In this document: positions 60,020 to 64,000 of the stretch, one piece after another
How the letters are laid out: every line of letters begins with the position of its first letter
Numbering within the stretch: position 1 is the stretch's first letter
Origin: Symbiodinium natans
Taxonomy: Eukaryota; Sar; Dinophyceae; Suessiales; Symbiodiniaceae
NCBI GenBank assembly: GCA_905221605.1
Contig: CAJNDS010000347.1
Location: forward strand, 927,353 to 991,352
Length of the DNA stretch: 64,000 nt
Reading direction: 5' to 3'
Made by a program: the position numbers and the translations under genes
Notes under the pieces: generated by a model
The model's database searches: none
What the model was told of the DNA's origin: nothing
The model's input: the letters and a program-made list of their open reading frames with translations, nothing else

Positions 60020-63000
60020 GGGCGGTTTAAGGCTACGGGCTGAAAGATTCGGCATTTCAGTCGGGGCGGTCTGGGGCTCCTGGGTTTTAGACAAGCTCTC
60101 ACCGCCTACCGCTGTGTCTTTCTCACGCAGGCTGTTGCAGGCTGAGCGAAAGCATGTGTAAAGGCTACACTATAAGCTCCATAACCCCCAACCGCGCTTG
60201 ACTTGAGTGAAGATTTGCCGAACTGAGGCGCAGGTGCTCATTGGGGGTTGGGGCACCTCCAGCTTCAAAAGCAATCCTACACCATGCACGGATCAGTACA
60301 TGGGAACCTTAGGGGGTATGCATGCCTTCAGCAACCAAAACCCCCCAACAAAAAGAAGGTTCCCGGTTCTCGAAACCAAAACCGGGATTTGCAGGGCCAA
60401 AACAAAGCCGACGGTTTTTTTGTTTATGGGTTTTCGATGGGTTTTTACGGGTTTGCCGACGGGTATTTACGGGTTCTATCCGTCATTATTTTGCAAGAAC
60501 CCGGTTTTGTTAGTCAAAACCAGGTTTTGACAAAATCTTCCGGAAACCCCGGTTTCGGGTGCCGAACGCTCAAGGTGAGTCTTAGCCCCTTGAGCTAAGC
60601 TGTTGAAAGGGTCTCTGGGAGTCTCCACGCTGAATTCCCGATGTGGAAGGGCACCGCTCGCTTGCTTTTTCTGCTGAAAGCACCTGCACTCACGAAAGCT
60701 GCAATAAAGCTATAAGTCGGGAGTCGGCCAGACCCGCGGCATGACCGTCATGTAGGCAGTGTAGGATGCCTCGCCCGGAGGCACGGTCACTTCGACAACA
60801 GCGAGTGGACGATGCTGCTCTCGCCTTGATGGAGATACGCGAAGGGGCAACGCGGGCGGGAGCCCGTTTCGAGCAGTGAGCCCCCGGTGTGCTGGGCATC
60901 GTTCATCATCTCGGACACGCCGGCTGGATTGTAGCCACCAGCCCACGCATTCTGCCCAAGACCGGAGTCCTTCTCCCCCGGATCCACATCACTGTACCTA
61001 GTTCATGGTTGGGACAATATTAAAAGAACAAATGTTTATTCCTGATTGGGTTTGAGTACTCTTAACAATTTGACATGGTAACCAACTATGGCTAAGGTAC
61101 CGGTTGTTGGCACCCTCGTCAAACCAGAAGTCCGGATCGTCAACAATTGGCTTCCAATCTTCCCGAATCATCAGGTCATTTTCGAACCTGTCATGTCCTG
61201 AGTGCTCACATCCTGGCAAAAAGAAGTGCAGCCAAGGCTCAACCTAACCTCAAACAGAGACAAAGGGGCACAGCGACACACTGACACAGAGTGGTAGCAA
61301 CAACAACATACTTCATCCTCTGCAAACATAGCAATTAGTCCAGAACCATGAAAGCACTGTTCAACGCCTTTCTTCCCAAAGTCCCGGTTAGCCTGCAATC
61401 TGCAATTTTAAATTGCCATTGCGGTTGAAGCTCGGAAGAAGAGCTCCGTGTCTCCGAACTTCGTCTTGCGGAACTCGGTGCGCAAACTCACCATTCCGAT
61501 CTTCGTGAGATTTGTCTTGGGCTCTGGGGCAGCCCAGATTTCGTAGAGGTCCGACAGGGCCGGCCTGTCATGAGTCATGAGCCCCCGTTCCATGCGAAGG
61601 ACAGGGCTGTCTAGCCCACGGGACAACAATCTTTTGTGGAGTAGGTCCACTCATATGCAGGTTCAGTACTGTGTTCTATAAGATCTACTGCCATGACTTG
61701 CAGAAACAGGAAAGAAGCTTGGCATCGTTAGGCCAAGACACAGGAAGCCCAGCTGCTCTTGAATGTGCTCGAACTTCTCATGCTTGAACTCCTCGAAGTG
61801 CTCGCGAATGATGTCAGTAGGCCGCAGGCACAGCACGAACGGGAACTTCGTATGTTCTGGTAGCAGCCCAGGCCCCTCCGCCCATTGCGACAAGCCGGTG
61901 GTGAAGGGGTACTTCGAGGCTGTCTCAAACGACTTGAGGAGCAGCTTCTCGGCAAATCCCTTGTCCCGGAAATCCGACAGCTTGTTGCACAGCATGTGCT
62001 CAAACTGACTGAAGCCCTTCCTTACTGCGCACTCAACTTGCAAGAAACCTGCTGCGCACCACAGGCGCAGCAACCCTATAATCACTTCAAATCCCTGCAA
62101 GACGGGCTTCTGGCCCCGAAGGGAGTACAGCATGAAGGAGTTCACGCTCTCCTCGTTGTCACGGAAGACCTTCAGCGCCGCGCCCGGCGCCATCCCGTCC
62201 GCCTTGGGAGCTCCCGCTGGCCCAATGCGAATGAGCGCATTCCTTTGGGCGGTGTGGGTGTCAACACTTGAGGGGCTCAGGCTTAATTTCGCACAGGCCC
62301 GCCATTGAGTTTCAACAGGGGCTTCGGAAGCAACCCTAAACCCCAAACCCTAAACCCTAAACCCCCACAAAAGAGGTTAAAACAGCTACCCGTCGCTCCC
62401 CTAAGCTTCTCTTGCGTCGCGGTGAATAGGCCCGTGTATCCAGCCTCTTGGATGGCATCCTCAAACCAAGCCTGAACACAGGGATTTGGGGTTCTAAGTT
62501 AGGGTCTAGGGTCTAGGGTCTAGGGTCTAGGGTCTAGGGTCTAGGGTCTAGGGTCTAGGGTTTAGGGTTTAGGGTTTAGGGTTTAGGGTTTAGGGTTTAG
62601 AGTTATTAGGTTGTCTCGTAGGGTTCATGTCGGGTTGTCCCGCAAGAAGTGCCACCTATGGACATTTCAGGAACGAAGAAATATTCGGGTCACCACACAA
62701 AACGCAAAATCAAGCACTGGGTTTTTTTCCATTCCACTGGTTTCGATGTTGGGGTTGCGGATGTTCTGGCATCTCCACTTCCGGGCCCTGGAGCAGTCGG
62801 GGCTTGGCCAACCCAATTCACAAAAATCACCAAGACTTGCGCTCAGCACGAGCAACCTCAACCCTAAAAAGCTCTGCAAGGACTCTCATTTCCACGGTTT
62901 AGGGTTTAGGGTTTAGGGTTTAGGGTTTAGGGTTTAGGGTTGGGGGACCAACTTAAGTCATTGCCGCGAAGCTAGCTGGACGACAGCGACGGAGCCGATG

Positions 63001-64000
63001 GGGTGGATGGCCTTGATGTGGCCTGGGGGCAGGCCAACATCCTCCAGGGCCCGAGGCGGTCTGCAGGAGCCTAAACCCTAAACAGCCTAAACCCTACAAA
63101 CCGTAAACCCTAAACCCTAAAGCCTTCGCATCCTTCAGCCCCAGACATCCCTGAGCCGCAAACCCGCCTTTCAACTCCTAAGCCACTACACCTGCCGTGC
63201 AGCAGTCCTGGCGCCACGTGAAAGTGGTTGTCAAGTCCTCCACGAAGTACCTGCTGCAGAGGCCGACAGCTAGCGAAACCCTGAAGCGTGAACGTCAATG
63301 CCCGCATCCGCCTCAACCATATTGTATTGGACATGGAACCGCCGTGAAGAAACAAACTATAACAGAAGCATCCCACCGTGATGGTCTTTACAAGGTGCTT
63401 TGCTCATGTCCCGTTGCGACCGGCCGCGCTTGTTGTCTTGGATTGCGTTTCGTTGCGCTTTTGTGATTCTCGTGGTGTCGGCCTTCCTCGAAAAACTTTT
63501 GGGCCCGTGCATCGACGGAGTGCTTCAGGTCTTAGAGGGTGTGGTATATGTAAACCCAAAACCCAAAAACCCAAAAACCCAAAACCCTAAACCCTAAACC
63601 CTAAACCTATAGGGGGGTGCAGGAGGGTTTGGTTCTGATTGGCCTTGGCTGGTCGGGGATTGCTTGTTCCATGTGCGTCCCGAGCGTCCCCCTGGCACTG
63701 GAACTTGCATCCTACCCGCCCCTGAACCCCCTCAGAGCCCTAAACCCTCCCTAAAGCCCTAAACCCCAAGCTCCCTCAACCCTAAACCCTAAACCCTAAA
63801 CCCTAAACCCTAAACCCTAAACCCTAAACCCTAAACCCTAAACCCTAAACCCTAAACCCTAAGCCCTCCCCCCCCCCCACTCTGCGGAGGCGCTTCAGGA
63901 GATGGCCCAGGATGGGGATCTCTCCCACCGCGGACATCAGCTTCAGCGGGGCCAAGGCCGAAGGCGCCGCCCCGGGCTCGTTGTCGTCCTTGGGGGGGGG
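60020..64000 (-). CDS. Catalase-superfamily-like protein, 5' end beyond the window
   Basis: Minus-strand exons 5' to 3': 63890-64000 (LAPLKLMSAVGEIPILGHLL), 63196-63268 (YFVEDLTTTFTWRQDCC), 62950-63068 (LEDVGLPPGHIKAIHPIGSV), 62165-62335 (RNALIRIGPAGAPKADGMAP, GAALKVFRDNEESVN), 61690-62010 (FEHMLCNKLSDFRDKG, WAEGPGLLPEHTKFPFVLCL), 61430-61600 (IGMVSLRTEFRKTKFGDTEL then FFR), 61325-61395, 61080-61215 (FENDLMIREDWKPIVDDPD), 60720-61000 (NAWAGGYNPAGVSEMMND) and possibly 60185-60270 and 60020-60130. The order 'H..G', 'G.APGAALK..RD...N', 'G...FPF.L', 'T..FGD.ELFFR', 'E.D...RE.W' follows a catalase-like (heme-dependent catalase superfamily) group of uncharacterised proteins I recall from protists and algae. 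The His/Asn catalytic pair of true catalases cannot be confirmed, so enzymatic activity is not claimed. Introns carry TTTAGGG and TCTAGGG arrays. Confidence 0.5.
60350..60560. repeat. CGGGTTT-rich inverted repeat region
   Basis: AAACCAAAACCGGG and CCCGGTTTTGTTAG form inverted arms around repeated ACGGGTTTTTACGGGTTTGC and ACGGGTATTTACGGGTTC units. The function is unknown. It may be a palindromic element in an intron. Confidence 0.5.
60720..61000 (-). CDS. Exon (GGYNPAGVSEMMNDAQ), frame change near 60850
   Basis: The 5' frame reads DPGEKDSGLGQNAWAGGYN, PAGVSEMMNDAQHTGGSLL and PRCPFAYLHQGE. The 3' frame, shifted, reads PLAVVEVTVPPGEASYTAYM then TVMPRVWPTPDL. Either a single-base indel or a very small intron separates them. 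Confidence 0.5.
61690..62335 (-). CDS. Largest exon block of the catalase-like gene
   Basis: An open frame of about 215 codons. The N-terminal part (RNALIRIGPAGAPKADGMAP, GAALKVFRDNEESVNSFMLY) and the C-terminal part (HTKFPFVLCLRPTDIIREHF, EEFKHEKFEHIQEQLGFLCL) match the family. The stretch between (about 62010-62165, VIIGLLRLWCAAGFLQ) does not and is probably a stop-free intron with acceptor CTTGCAAG. Confidence 0.55.
62500..62607 (+). repeat. TCTAGGG variant array followed by TTTAGGG
   Basis: Eight to nine perfect TCTAGGG units pass directly into six TTTAGGG units. TCTAGGG is also known as a nucleomorph telomere unit, but here it is a local variant. Confidence 0.95.
62897..62943 (+). repeat. 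TTTAGGG telomere-like array
   Basis: Six units ending at the stop-side edge of the exon at 62950-63068. Confidence 0.95.
63775..63868 (-). repeat. CCCTAAA telomere-like array
   Basis: Twelve perfect CCCTAAA units and a C run, ending about 15 bp from the exon at 63890-64000. A shorter array lies at 63580-63608. Confidence 0.95.

Noticed and set aside
1-64000. Dinoflagellate trans-spliced leader relics, rRNA genes, plastid or mitochondrial genes
   Set aside because: I looked for the conserved spliced-leader string and for organelle or rRNA signatures by eye and saw none.

Overview
The window looks like nuclear DNA of a dinoflagellate. Three things point there. (1) Dozens of short open segments on the minus strand have GC-rich third codon positions and are separated by small introns. 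Several match proteins I recall only as large, function-unknown families in dinoflagellate genomes (motifs such as LFLYGDDTRF, ELRGDWKF, a GFALAIQ...LPCTSFTW block, [12 protein letters not shown]). (2) A truncated Ty1/copia reverse transcriptase of the kind common in dinoflagellates lies at 49.6-50.25 kb. (3) The plant/alveolate telomere unit TTTAGGG is scattered through almost every intron. I cannot name the genus. No rRNA, convincing tRNA, CRISPR array or bacterial operon was seen. Exon limits are approximate, read by eye from frame, third-base bias and AG/GT context.

Layout. 0-1.9 kb: 3' part of a minus-strand gene running off the left edge. 2.1-12.3 kb: minus-strand exons of a long protein with a methyltransferase-like N-terminal part, Pro/Lys-rich linkers, a 20-residue tandem-repeat domain and a Lys/Ala tail; it could be two genes. 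12.7-14.2 kb: unassigned minus-strand reading frames. 14.3-20.3 kb: a many-exon minus-strand gene whose middle (15.9-18.2 kb) is a tandem array of about twelve near-identical mini-exons. 20.3-22.4 kb: low-complexity spacer and degenerate telomere-like DNA. 22.5-45.9 kb: one very long minus-strand gene, from a start with a myristoylation-like MGASES N-terminus, through at least two C2 domains each split over four or more exons, to a coiled-coil-like C-terminal part. 46-56 kb: a different kind of DNA, almost free of TTTAGGG, purine/pyrimidine-biased, with a large tandem duplication, hairpin arrays and the copia fragment. 56.1-58.6 kb: an AT-rich satellite island made of two oppositely oriented arrays. 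About 60-64 kb: minus-strand exons of a catalase-superfamily-like protein whose 5' end lies past the right edge.

All credible exons are on the minus strand, as expected for the long unidirectional gene clusters of dinoflagellates. The genes do not form a visible pathway. The most distinctive content is non-coding: introns packed with TTTAGGG-like arrays in both orientations and in locally homogenised variants (CCCTAAAA, CCCTCTAAA, CCCTAAG, CCCTGAAA, TCTAGGG, TTTAGGGG); at least three families of short palindromic MITE-like elements in the same introns; the exon array; the phased TAACG repeat; and the inverted AT-rich satellite.
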